This document shows positions 54,392 through 63,188 of a DNA stretch of 64,000 bases, piece after piece. Within the stretch, counting starts at the first letter, position 1; the number at the start of each line of letters is the position of its first letter. The DNA is taken from assembly GCF_900313035.1 (NCBI RefSeq), contig NZ_OMPS01000003.1, positions 23,755-87,754 on the forward strand, read 5' to 3'. The DNA comes from Ruegeria sp. EL01 (GTDB lineage: Bacteria > Pseudomonadota > Alphaproteobacteria > Rhodobacterales > Rhodobacteraceae). A model generated the notes under the pieces. That model was not told where the DNA came from and made no database searches. It saw only the letters and a program-made list of their open reading frames with translations. The position numbers and the translations under genes are program-made.

Positions 54392-57328
54392 TCAGTCTGA
54401 ATGGTCCTCGATGCTTAAGGTGGCCTTCTTGATTTCGACTTGAATATCTCGGTGCTCAAATCCAAGTTCTTGGAGAGTTTGCGCCCCGCTGATCAGAAGT
54501 TCTGTTTCGCAGGCTCCTACTTTGCGCAGTAGCCACTCGCTCGCGGCATCTGCCGCGCGCTTCTTTTGTTCCTTCGTCAATGTCATCATCGACAAAGGAG
54601 TTAGGGAGTTGTGATACAATATCGCGTCTATGTACCTTTCCCTTTCAAGCTCGAAACCTTCATCTCTAAGGATTGGGTAAATTCTGCTACCTTGCAGAAC
54701 AGAGTCGATGAGTTCGAACCTGGTCCCCTCCCTGTATTCACCAAACCTGAATGGAGTTTCTGACACGAGTATTGGAAGGTCTTGATCGTCTGTTGAAGAC
54801 TGAAGCTTCTTGATGCCTTCAATTAGCCTGTCAGCCGCATGCATAGTATTGAGCATGAAATCCAGGTTTTCTGCATCCCTTTCCACAGTAGATTCAAGCT
54901 GTGAAATGGCTCTGTTCAGCTCCAAAGGTACAGCGGCTATTCCTTTTGACTTACAAATTCTGGCACGCTCGGTTTCCAAAGAATCTAGATGCTCAGAGTC
55001 GTCATTGTGTTTTTGGCTCAAAGATTGGGAATCGGCCGATAACTTCTGCTGGTGAAGGACAAGTGGTACAAGCCATGGTTCTCCAGTTATGAAGTGTCGG
55101 CACCTTAGACAGTTTTTTGCACCACCTGGAACGGCTTCAGTTCTGCCGTTTCCCAAATCAATCCCATCGCCACACCTTGACCCGGCAAACGGGCAGATGC
55201 CAAGACCTGTGTCATGAAACAATTCGGTCTGTATTTTTCCTTCTGCCACCTTTTCTAAAGTGTAACTTTCGTTCGCTACTGCCAATTTGCTGGCCTGCTG
55301 AAAGTTCATCTCCCGTAGGTGTCGAACAAATTCCTTAGAAGCATTGGCTTCAATTCTTAAACGTGCTTCGTCCAGCAAATCAGTTACGTGAGAGCTCGTG
55401 TACTTCAGGTAGTATATCGTCATCAGTATCGAGGCGTGACCTGCGACCAGCTTCGAGAGAATTTCAATAGGCACACCAGCTTCTGCGAAAGCGGTAAGCC
55501 CAGAAACCCTCAACCCGTGTACAGGGTAAAATGTAGTCGCCGGCCCTCCCGAAGTATTTCGGGATTTAATAATAATCGTTTCGTCACCCCGATCTCTTAG
55601 ACGCTTCTCTAACTCGTCCATTAGAAGGCGCCAGAAGCTATAAATACGGTTGTCGGTAGGCGGGGAAACACGATTTTCGGCCCCATTCATGTCACGAAAC
55701 AAGTAAAACCGATCCGGAATTTGTTCGACGACCTTTTGCGGCGGAGCATCCGCCCCCATAGAAGACATAACATCGGAGTAGGGTGTTGGGACGGGCAGTG
55801 GATTGTGTTTTTCCTGCCAACGCCGAAGCTCATCGAATATTTTAATCATCGGCGTGTATTTCCATGGGACGTAGTATCCCGACATTTCGCCAAAGCCATG
55901 CTGCCTATCTGAAGTTTTGTTCGTTGAAACGTAGAAGCAGAAATCATTGTGCTCCGAATTGAGAATCCCGCGGGCTTTCCGCTTCGCCGTAATTTCGTTT
56001 TCCCAGTAGCTTGCGCCGGCTGAGCGGTTTTTCACCCAAGTATCGGACTTGACGTTGTAACGAAGCGCATCACCTTCGCCGGAATCCAGGCACTTTACTT
56101 GTATCTTTCTCCAGGGCAGTTCAGTCAAAGTATAGATTAGGTATGCGACGACGGGATTCCAAACCTGCTTAGCGTTGCCGTTCACGTTGATTGTGACGTA
56201 GTCTGCTTGCTGTAATTTTGGCCACGCCCAATTGTCTTCAGTAAGTATCTGTTGAACTATTTTGACGAGCCGCCTGGGTAGGAAAGCAGATGTAGTCTGT
56301 GTGGGTTTGCCAGCAGAAACTGCCTTCGCCCTGTTTTCAAATTGCTTTTTTTCTAAGTTCGTCAACAAGGCATGGCCGTAACTTATCCGATCTTCTCCTT
56401 CGACAACGACCATATTTTCTTCGATGAACCAGTCCACCATGTCTGTCATGTAGTTAACTATTGGAACCATTTTGCCCATAAGGGTTCCACCGCCACATTT
56501 GACTACATGATCGACCCAACTGGGCGAGGTGCGAGGGGAAGACAAAAATACTTCTGGATCGCTTCGCGCTTCGTCAGGGTAGAAATCCAACCAAGAAGCA
56601 AAGTTCAAAAACGCGTTGTTACTGTACTTAGTGGTCTTGGCCAGTCTTGGGCCCGAACGATATTCAGTCAGAATCTCCACCCATTTTACTAAGTTCGGCG
56701 GAGGGTTAGTTATTGATTCAATTGATTTTCCAGTTTTGCGCCCGACCGCCGCGCGGCGTTTCACCTTTACAGGCTTGTCGTAGCCGCAGCTCGTCGGAAA
56801 GTTGGCGTTTAGGTATTCGGCTAACTTAGAGAACCCTCGCTTGTGCTGCTCATTGAAATTGAGAGTAGACTTCCACTGGGTGTCGGGGTTTTTGAATTGA
56901 AGAACAAAATTTGTCCAAAACTCTTCTGAGATGCCAGAAATGGAAGAAAGCGTGGTGGAGAAAAACAGAGAATGCAAAATACGACGTACGTACGGGTGAG
57001 TAGTTCTCGGAAGGTCAGTTTGGTGTAAATAGGATTTAACTCTATCAAAGTCTGCCGGAAATACATCGACGGTATCCGCGAAAATCTTAGATGCTCGTGC
57101 GTTTTTACGTGCAACGTCAAAGGCAAATCTGAGAGGAAATAAGATGCTACCATTGCCGGCGATACTTAGTATTTCTACAACCAGGGATGGGTCAGCGGTA
57201 GTTTCGAATTGTTTTGTCAGTGCGACAATCTTGCCAACAGTAGCGCCATCGAGTTTCCCATGTTGCAAGCAATGAAAATTGCTGATGGAATCGTTGATAA
57301 GACATCCATTGACTTCGATTACCGCCAT
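54392..57328 (-). CDS. gmtZ: Gamma-mobile-trio recombinase GmtZ-like (VPA1269 family)
   Basis: The 978-residue protein contains a tyrosine-recombinase catalytic region: YPVHGLRVSGLTAF (H604, R607), KLVAGHASILMTIYYLK (H631, Tyr639/640). A Cys cluster (GICPFAGSRCGDG...NCLRCRHFITG) follows at about 710-760 and may bind zinc. The HGLRVSG...AGHAS...YYLK pattern is that of the VPA1269 family, now called GmtZ. It is the middle gene, 41 bp from GmtY. Large size with an N-terminal helical region (about 1-550) is typical. It should process island ends together with GmtY. Confidence 0.8.
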   Translation of the reverse strand: MAVIEVNGCLINDSISNFHCLQHGKLDGATVGKIVALTKQFETTADPSLVVEILSIAGNGSILFPLRFAFDVARKNARASKIFADTVDVFPADFDRVKSYLHQTDLPRTTHPYVRRILHSLFFSTTLSSISGISEEFWTNFVLQFKNPDTQWKSTLNFNEQHKRGFSKLAEYLNANFPTSCGYDKPVKVKRRAAVGRKTGKSIESITNPPPNLVKWVEILTEYRSGPRLAKTTKYSNNAFLNFASWLDFYPDEARSDPEVFLSSPRTSPSWVDHVVKCGGGTLMGKMVPIVNYMTDMVDWFIEENMVVVEGEDRISYGHALLTNLEKKQFENRAKAVSAGKPTQTTSAFLPRRLVKIVQQILTEDNWAWPKLQQADYVTINVNGNAKQVWNPVVAYLIYTLTELPWRKIQVKCLDSGEGDALRYNVKSDTWVKNRSAGASYWENEITAKRKARGILNSEHNDFCFYVSTNKTSDRQHGFGEMSGYYVPWKYTPMIKIFDELRRWQEKHNPLPVPTPYSDVMSSMGADAPPQKVVEQIPDRFYLFRDMNGAENRVSPPTDNRIYSFWRLLMDELEKRLRDRGDETIIIKSRNTSGGPATTFYPVHGLRVSGLTAFAEAGVPIEILSKLVAGHASILMTIYYLKYTSSHVTDLLDEARLRIEANASKEFVRHLREMNFQQASKLAVANESYTLEKVAEGKIQTELFHDTGLGICPFAGSRCGDGIDLGNGRTEAVPGGAKNCLRCRHFITGEPWLVPLVLHQQKLSADSQSLSQKHNDDSEHLDSLETERARICKSKGIAAVPLELNRAISQLESTVERDAENLDFMLNTMHAADRLIEGIKKLQSSTDDQDLPILVSETPFRFGEYREGTRFELIDSVLQGSRIYPILRDEGFELERERYIDAILYHNSLTPLSMMTLTKEQKKRAADAASEWLLRKVGACETELLISGAQTLQELGFEHRDIQVEIKKATLSIEDHSD

Positions 57329-57369
57329 CTACCGATGCTCCTTCAATTTGCAATTGACTAGTGGCCGTT

Positions 57370-58874
57370 TCAATTTGGGCTTGGGCTAAGTGCTTGAAAC
57401 TCAGTTTTGGCTTTGCTTAGAGCTGCATTCACCATTTCCCATTCGGGCTCGGTGTAAACTCGCTGGCTTTCGATATGACGGTGGTGCATTGCCTTCTTGA
57501 TCGCCTGTGGAACAATACCGGCGTTCTCAAGCGTTTGAGCATATGCATGTCGTAGTGCGTGGGGAGTCGTGCCAAATTTTTTCCCTCGTGGAATGGGTTC
57601 CCCAAATCTTGCTTCAATACGTCTTAGGGCACGCTCCCAAGCTCGTTCGAAAGCTGAGTATGAATAGGGATTTCCAATACACGACTGTCCCGAAGAGTGA
57701 TCTTCTCCTTTGGCGACAAACAGAAATGGGTGCTGACATTCACCTCTAGCAAACCGTATAGCAACAAGTCTGCGCCGATAGTCCAAGTAGGCGTTGTAAT
57801 AGGAAGAAAACAGTTCTTCGAGCGAGGTATGGAAAAAGAATGCTTCAGTCTGGTTCGTGCTTGGATCCAAGTCCAAATTTTTCCAATATGCTCGCAGTGA
57901 TTTCTCAGCAGCTTCTTTTCGCGGTGGTAATCCCAACCTATCGAGGAACTGGCGCCTAGTTCCTGTCTCACCAACAAGGAAGGTTTCTGCTTGATCAGGA
58001 TGGCGCAGCATAGGAACGCAGCGCTCTTCTTCACCAAAGGTAAGATAAACCACGTCGTTGAACCAGAGTTGCAATGGTTCGGACAACCTTAGGCCTGCAC
58101 CCATTAGTAGTAGAAAGATCATTTTTGCCGTAACGTCTTCGCGGTCGAAGAGGTTTTCGGCAGACTCGTTCTTTACAAATCCAACTTCCAGCATTCTGGC
58201 GATTAGCTGGGAGTCCATTCGTTTTACAGTTCTTTGCCCAGAAGCAAGTTTATCGATCCCCAATGACTCCCGTGATGATCTGCGTAGTTTCTCTGCCTCC
58301 TTGTCATCGTTTTTTAGGTGTCTCAAAAAGCACTTTTCGTGCCGCCTTCTAGCACCAACTAAAAATCGCACCAACTCGCCGTCATTCCGAGGCTTGGAAG
58401 AAAATGACCGTGCTAATTGATTGAGGGGGTGGGCATCCCCTGGGTCGCGTAAATTGTCTAGGATTGCGTCGACAAAATGATCCAAGTGCCGAGCTAGTTC
58501 ACAAACGACCTTGGGTGACATCGGCGCCCAAAATAATCCTGTCTTGTCGACACCGTCGTGTTGGATTGTCCCTCTCTGGACCGCCCGAATGAATGCTTGC
58601 ACGCAGCTGAGTGGACGTTTCGGACGCTACTACTACCGTTGAACTCATAGACAGAGCAAAAGTCGAAGAAGAGACCGATTGCTCTTGCAGATCGGCGCTT
58701 CCATCCGAGGCTCTTGTTCTGGTTGTCTGCAAAGTAATCTAATAGCGGTCGGAACACTCTTGGGTTTGTCTCATCAAAAAGCCAAAGAACGGGCGTGATT
58801 GGGTGAGATTTGTTCTCTGGTTTGTGGATCAGCACCGCGTGGTGTCTGCCTGAGATCTGATCAATGTTTTTCAA
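57370..58874 (-). pseudogene. gmtY: Gamma-mobile-trio recombinase GmtY-like, frameshifted
   Basis: The downstream frame (57370-58602, 410 codons) carries the tyrosine-recombinase core: MGAGLRLSEPLQLWFNDVV, TTPHALRHAYAQTLENAG and KKAMHHRHIESQRVYTEPEW. The expected N-terminus (TPVLWLFDETNPRVFRPLLD, SARAIGLFFDFCSVYEFNG) lies in another frame (58494-58874). The switch falls between about 58600 and 58660, near ACGGTAGTAGTAGCG. The third frame there also reads plausibly (STQLRA), so one or two indels are involved. Unless it is a sequencing error or programmed shift, this recombinase is inactive. Confidence 0.7.
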
Positions 58875-59472
58875 TTCACTTACCCTGCCAGTTTGACTTT
58901 CAGCTCGATAGGATTTCTCCTATTAGCCGAGCATAGGCGTGAATTTCTGTCAACCAATTGTTTTTAAAGAATAATAAAGAATAGATTTGGGGAAATATTG
59001 TCGATTTGCGGTTTTCCAAGAATAGATAGAAGGACTATCCTTGTGTCTGCGACTACCCGCCAAGTAAGAAATTGGGTCGATGAAGTTGGTGATTCGTTTG
59101 AAGAGACTCCGTCGGTTTCCCCATTGCCTTGCGATGCTGTTCCTTTTGAGTCGTTTACGAAGACGAATTTTCAAGTGCGTACCTAAGTATTCAGAGAAGA
59201 AACTAGATTTGGGCGCACTGGGCAAAATGCGAGGAGGCTCACTTTGCACGCAGGTCGCATCCGGCCTGCTTCGCTTGAGCTACGCGGGGCTCCGCTCAGC
59301 AGGCCTACAATCGAATGTTGCTTCATCAGTTCTATGATTTCGAAAAGAAGTTCTGAAATTGGTGATTTGGTAGAGGGGGTGGATTAAAAATAATAATCGG
59401 GAAAATTCTGGCTCGGAATAGGAAAAATCAGAGTAATGGTGGGAAGTGGTGACTTCGTTTAGGGGGTAATTT
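58875..59472. other. Right end of the island (attR inner region)
   Basis: No gene is convincing. The last 130 bp contain two similar motifs in the same orientation, GGTGATTTGGTAGAGGGGGT and GGTGACTTCGTTTAGGGGGT, the second directly before the crossover. Inverted counterparts lie at the left end. They look like recombinase-binding sites. Confidence 0.45.
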
Positions 59473-59527
59473 GAGCAGCTGACTTCTAATCAGCAGGTTG
59501 AGGGTTCGAGTCCTTCAGGGATCGCCA
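59473..59527 (+). pseudogene. 3' half of the split tRNA-Arg(UCU) gene (attR side)
   Basis: GAGCA-GCTGA-CTTCTAA-TCAGC (anticodon TCT), variable loop AGGTT, T arm GAGGG-TTCGAGT-CCTTC, acceptor 3' strand AGGGATC, discriminator G and CCA. The acceptor pairs with GGTCCCT at 35949-35955 (one G-U). Without the 5' half there is no promoter-proximal tRNA to process. Confidence 0.85.
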
Positions 59528-59898
59528 TTTCAAAATTAAGACCCAACGTACATGCAGCAAGCGCGGGCATATTGCTTAAGCGCGCTTGGCTTGTTGTGTT
59601 TTGGGGGATCTGAGGGGCTGGGTGAGGGGGTCAGGCCAGCCCCTCATGAGGGGGTCGTTGAGTGGTAGTGTGTTCCAGTAAGCCCAATTTAGCCCACGTT
59701 AACGATTCAATAAATTGGGGGTTTCCCGTAGTTGCTGAAATTATGTGCCTCAAGCCACCGTTTCATGGGGCGCTGTTAGGGGCCGCAACCGCTTCACCTG
59801 CCCGCGTGGGGGGCGATGGGTTGCGGAGCATCAAAGGACCCGAACAGCGGGTTTGAAGTTGTTTTTGACGTTAACGTGAGTGTTCTATGAAATATTTC
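59528..59898. other. Non-coding region between the tRNA half and iolG
   Basis: No gene seen. It holds the hairpin at 59612-59645 and, at its right edge, the operator of the polyol operon. Repeated GGGGG-rich segments occur around 59600-59660. Confidence 0.5.
59612..59645 (+). terminator. Strong GC hairpin, possible terminator
   Basis: GAGGGGCTGG (59612-59621) pairs perfectly with CCAGCCCCTC (59636-59645) around a 14-base loop. No T-run follows. It could terminate tRNA-Arg transcription in the uninterrupted chromosome. Confidence 0.45.
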
Positions 59899-59914
59899 TT
59901 GCAACCGGTTGCAA
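59899..59914. promoter_or_regulatory. LacI-type operator O1 upstream of iolG
   Basis: TTGCAACCGGTTGCAA is a perfect 16-bp palindrome with the central CCGG typical of LacI/GalR-family operators. It lies 43 bp before the ATG of the dehydrogenase gene, where it would overlap the promoter. The repressor gene is not in the window. Confidence 0.75.
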
Positions 59915-59956
59915 AGATACTCATTGTTAGGGCAAACAGGGATTCGGGAGAATTGC

Positions 59957-60970
59957 ATGCTCAAGGTCGGACTGCTTGGTGCTGGTCGCATCGGACGCGT
60001 TCATGCGCAGGCGATTTCGGCTCATCCGCAAAGCAGGCTTTGCGCGATCTCTGACGCGTTACCCGAAGCAGCCGCTAACCTTGCCGATGCGCATGATTCC
60101 GTAGCGCGCAGTTCGGATGAGATCATCGCGGACCCCGATATTGATGCGATTCTGATCGCGACGCCGACGGATACGCATTCTGATTTGATTGAAGCCGCGA
60201 CTCGGGCGGGGAAGGCGGTCTTGTGCGAAAAGCCTGTTGATCTGGACCTGCAGCGGGCCATGGCGTGTCAGGCCAACGTGGCGGGTCAGGGGCAGCCGGT
60301 CATGATCGGATTTAACCGCCGATTTGACCCCAGCTTTTCGGCAATGAAGGCTGCTGCGAATGCAGGAGAAATCGGCAAAATCGAGATGCTGTCGATCACC
60401 TCCTTTGATCCGGCACCGCCACCGGTAAGCTATATCAAGGTGTCAGGCGGCTTGTTTCGGGACATGATGATCCATGATTTTGATATGGCGAATTACCTGA
60501 TGGGCGATGTGCCAACGGTCATCACTGCGGTTGGATCTTCGATTGTCGATCCGGAAATCGGTGATGCCGGAGATGTTGATACTGCAGTTGTCACAATGAC
60601 TTATGCAGATGGCCGGATCGCGGTCATCAAAAATTCGCGTCGGGCTGCATATGGCTACGATCAGCGGATCGAGATGTTGGGGTCCAAAGGGTTGCTGCAG
60701 GCGCAGAACGTGCTGGAAAACACTGTGGTCAAATCGACGGCCGATGGCGTTGTCGGGGCGAAGCCGACCTACTTTTTCCTCGAACGCTATATGCCCGCTT
60801 ATCAGGCCGAATGGGCCGCTTTTGTCGAGGCAACCCTGTCCGGCTCGGACGTGCCCGTGACGCTGGAAGATGGCGTTGCAGCGCTGGCGATGGCCGAGGC
60901 AGCGACGCGCTCAGCCTGGTCTGGCGGATCGGTGCGAATGGATGAAATTTTGAAACCGGTTGCAAAATGA
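59957..60970 (+). CDS. iolG: Gfo/Idh/MocA dehydrogenase, inositol 2-dehydrogenase-like
   Basis: From ATG 59957 (GGGAG upstream) the protein is 337 residues. The N-terminal Rossmann fold has GLLGAGRIGRVHAQAI. The catalytic EKPVDL Lys lies in GKAVLCEKPVDLDLQ, and the active-site Asp/His pair in GGLFRDMMIHDFDMA. The NRRFDPSF segment is also typical of IolG. It would oxidise myo-inositol (or a related polyol or sugar) to the 2-keto compound with NAD. A CUT2 ABC importer follows directly, consistent with inositol uptake. Substrate assignment is by family and context. Confidence 0.85.
   Translation: MLKVGLLGAGRIGRVHAQAISAHPQSRLCAISDALPEAAANLADAHDSVARSSDEIIADPDIDAILIATPTDTHSDLIEAATRAGKAVLCEKPVDLDLQRAMACQANVAGQGQPVMIGFNRRFDPSFSAMKAAANAGEIGKIEMLSITSFDPAPPPVSYIKVSGGLFRDMMIHDFDMANYLMGDVPTVITAVGSSIVDPEIGDAGDVDTAVVTMTYADGRIAVIKNSRRAAYGYDQRIEMLGSKGLLQAQNVLENTVVKSTADGVVGAKPTYFFLERYMPAYQAEWAAFVEATLSGSDVPVTLEDGVAALAMAEAATRSAWSGGSVRMDEILKPVAK
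60950..60965. promoter_or_regulatory. LacI-type operator O2 in the last codons of iolG
   Basis: TTGAAACCGGTTGCAA differs from the operator at 59899 by one base in 16. It encodes the final residues (L-K-P-V-A-K) of iolG and lies about 130 bp before the binding-protein start. It could control an internal promoter for the transporter or form a repression loop with O1, 1051 bp away. Confidence 0.6.
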
Positions 60971-61092
60971 TCGGATTTCTTCAAACTGAACACAGCTCGG
61001 CCTTTGGTCGCAGCCACACAGATTCGGCGCTGCCGAATGATTGGGGCTGATACCCCGACACAAAACAGACTGTTCTAATGGGAGGAACTCAA

Positions 61093-62013
61093 ATGAATAA
61101 GTTCGTAAAGGGCGCATTGGCCGCAGGGGCCTTGGCCTTGGCGACACCAGCGTTCGCACAGGAAATCGTGGTCGTATCACATGGCCAGGCTAATGATGCG
61201 TTCTGGAACGTCGTCAAAAACGGCGTTGAACAAGCCGGTAAGGACGTTGGAGTGAACGTCGAATACCGCGCACCCGAAACTTTTGACATGGTTGCCATGT
61301 CGCAGCTGATCGACGCTGCCGTGAATCAGGAGCCTGACGGTCTGATCGTCTCGATCCCGGATGCGGATGCGCTTGGCCCGTCAATCGAGCGCGCCGTGGC
61401 TGCGGGTATCCCTGTCATCTCGATCAACTCGGGATCGGGTGTATCTAAAGGGCTTGGCGCTTTGCTGCACGTCGGTCAGGATGAGTTCGACGCAGGTAAA
61501 GCTGCCGGTGAAGAACTGGCGTCGATGGGCGGATCAAATGCGATCTGTGTGAACCACGAAGTAGGCAACGTTGCGCTTGACCTGCGTTGTGAGGGCTTCG
61601 CAGAAGGCTTTGGCGGTAACGTGACCGTGCTGCCGACTTCGAACGATCCGTCAGAGATCGAATCGAAAGTGGCGGCGGCGATTGCATCTGATGAAAGCGT
61701 CGACACCGTCATGGCACTGGGTGCAAGCTCGGCCGGTGAACCTTCGGTTGCTGCCGTCAAAGGATCGGGCCGCGATATCAATGTCGCGTCATTCGACCTG
61801 TCAGCCAACTTCCTTCAGTCCATCGCAGATGGCGATGCGGCGTTTGCCATCGACCAGCAGCAGTACTTGCAGGGTTACCTAGCGGTGAACTTCATGGGCC
61901 TGCACGCCAAGTACGGCCTGATGCCGGGCGGTAATGTACCTTCGGGTCCGAACCTGATCACAGCCGACAAGGCGGCGCAGGTGATCGAGCTGTCGTCGCA
62001 AGGTATCCGCTGA
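61093..62013 (+). CDS. Sugar/polyol ABC transporter periplasmic binding protein
   Basis: From ATG 61093 (GGGAGGA upstream) the protein is 306 residues with a signal peptide (NKFVKGALAAGALALATPAFA, cleavage at AFA-QE). The mature part is a type-1 periplasmic-binding fold of the ribose/inositol class: EIVVVSHGQANDAFWNVVKNG, PDGLIVSIPDADAL, ISINSGSGVSKGLGALLHVGQDE and NVASFDLSANFLQSIADGDAAFAIDQQQYLQGYLAV. Together with iolG it most likely binds myo-inositol. Confidence 0.88.
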   Translation: MNKFVKGALAAGALALATPAFAQEIVVVSHGQANDAFWNVVKNGVEQAGKDVGVNVEYRAPETFDMVAMSQLIDAAVNQEPDGLIVSIPDADALGPSIERAVAAGIPVISINSGSGVSKGLGALLHVGQDEFDAGKAAGEELASMGGSNAICVNHEVGNVALDLRCEGFAEGFGGNVTVLPTSNDPSEIESKVAAAIASDESVDTVMALGASSAGEPSVAAVKGSGRDINVASFDLSANFLQSIADGDAAFAIDQQQYLQGYLAVNFMGLHAKYGLMPGGNVPSGPNLITADKAAQVIELSSQGIR

Positions 62014-62080
62014 TCCGGAAGGGCAGCAAAACACAAGGGACGGCGCACTCGCGCCGTTCCAACTGAATTGGGAGGAAACA

Positions 62081-63187
62081 ATGAGTGAGTCAGCTCAGGT
62101 CGCCGGCGACGAAAGGGTCAAGAAGGAACCTTTCCTAACCAAGCTCATGAAGCGCCCCGAACTTGGCGCAATTGCAGGCGCCATTCTGGTTTTCATCTTC
62201 TTTGCGATCACCGCAGACGAGGCGATGTTCACACTTGCCGGGGTCATGAACTTTATGACGCCTGCGGCACAGCTGGGTATTCTGGCAATCGGTGCGGCGC
62301 TGTTGATGATCGGAGGAGAGTTTGACCTGTCTATCGGCTCGATGGTTGCCTTCTCGGGCCTGTTCTTTGGGGTCTGCGTGGTGACTTGGCAGTTGCCTCT
62401 GATTCTCTCAATTCCAATGACGTTCGTGTTCGCGGCCATCGTAGGCGCGATCAACGGCAATATCGTGATCCGATCCGGTCTGCCCTCGTTTATCGTGACA
62501 CTGGCGTTTCTTTTCATTCTCCGGGGCCTGTCTCTGGTCGGCCTGAAAATGGCAACGGGCGGGTCCACACAGCTGCGCGGTGTGCGCGATCAGGTTGAAA
62601 GCGACTGGCTTGCTCCGGTGTTTTCCGGTGAGGCATTCGGAAGTTTGTTCGCGTGGATGGCCGAGACTGGGATAATCGATACGTTCAAAAACGGCGCCCC
62701 CAAAGTTCCCGGTATTCCGGTTGAAATCCTGTGGTTCATCGTGATTACGCTAGCAGCGACTTATGTGTTGCTGCGGACCCCTGCCGGGAACTGGATTTTT
62801 GCATCCGGCGGCGACAAGGTTGCGGCATCGAATTCGGGCGTGCCCGTCGATCGGGTCAAGGTATCGCTGTTCATGCTGACCGCCTGCTGTGCCGCATTGG
62901 TCGCAATCATCACTGTGATGGATGCGGGCTCAACCGATGCGCGGCGCGGGTTCCAGAAGGAATTCGAAGCGATCATCGCGGCTGTGATCGGTGGTTGTCT
63001 GCTGACAGGTGGATATGGCTCGGCGATTGGCGCGTTCTTCGGCTCGATCATCTTCGGGATGGTGGTGATTGGTCTGACCTATACAGATTTCGATCAGGAC
63101 TGGTTCCAGGTGTTCCTGGGTGCCATGCTGCTGATCGCTGTTCTGTTCAACAACGCGATCCGCAAACGCGTAACGGGGGAGCGTTGA
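62081..63187 (+). CDS. Sugar/polyol ABC transporter permease (CUT2 type)
   Basis: The 368-residue protein has about ten hydrophobic helices. It includes the ribose-permease-type blocks QLGILAIGAALLMIGGEFDLSIGSMVAFSG, INGNIVIRSGLPSFIVTLAFLFILRGLSL and EAIIAAVIGGCLLTGGYGSAIGAFFGSIIFGM. The insertion around residues 165-215 (TQLRGVRDQVESDWL...GAPKVPGIPVEIL) is typical of inositol-type permeases. GGGAGGAAACA lies before the ATG. Confidence 0.9.
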   Translation: MSESAQVAGDERVKKEPFLTKLMKRPELGAIAGAILVFIFFAITADEAMFTLAGVMNFMTPAAQLGILAIGAALLMIGGEFDLSIGSMVAFSGLFFGVCVVTWQLPLILSIPMTFVFAAIVGAINGNIVIRSGLPSFIVTLAFLFILRGLSLVGLKMATGGSTQLRGVRDQVESDWLAPVFSGEAFGSLFAWMAETGIIDTFKNGAPKVPGIPVEILWFIVITLAATYVLLRTPAGNWIFASGGDKVAASNSGVPVDRVKVSLFMLTACCAALVAIITVMDAGSTDARRGFQKEFEAIIAAVIGGCLLTGGYGSAIGAFFGSIIFGMVVIGLTYTDFDQDWFQVFLGAMLLIAVLFNNAIRKRVTGER

Positions 63188-63188
63188 T

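Larger units (their letters stand above)
35971..59479. mobile_element. Integrated genomic island of Gamma-Mobile-Trio type in tRNA-Arg(UCU)
   Basis: The boundaries are the direct repeat GAGCAGC at 35971-35977 and 59473-59479, each next to one half of the same tRNA. Just inside each end is a similar sequence in inverted orientation: the complement of 35978-35991 reads TTTAGGTGGTTATT and the right end reads TTTAGGGGGTAATT (about 59458-59471). The three-gene recombinase module lies at the right end. The island brings a complete tRNA-Arg(UCU), a possible STAND defence protein, an AAA+ operon and regulators, and has accumulated IS5 and IS66. Length is about 23.5 kb. Confidence 0.85.

Noticed and set aside
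58950..59249. 99-codon minus-strand frame near attR
   Set aside because: Basic, low-complexity composition, no ribosome-binding site and no motif; lies in the end region of the island.
35949..59527. Natural split or permuted tRNA (trans-spliced halves)
   Set aside because: The halves are 23.5 kb apart around a recombinase-bearing island with a shared 7-bp core; disruption by integration is simpler and trans-splicing of tRNAs is not known in bacteria.
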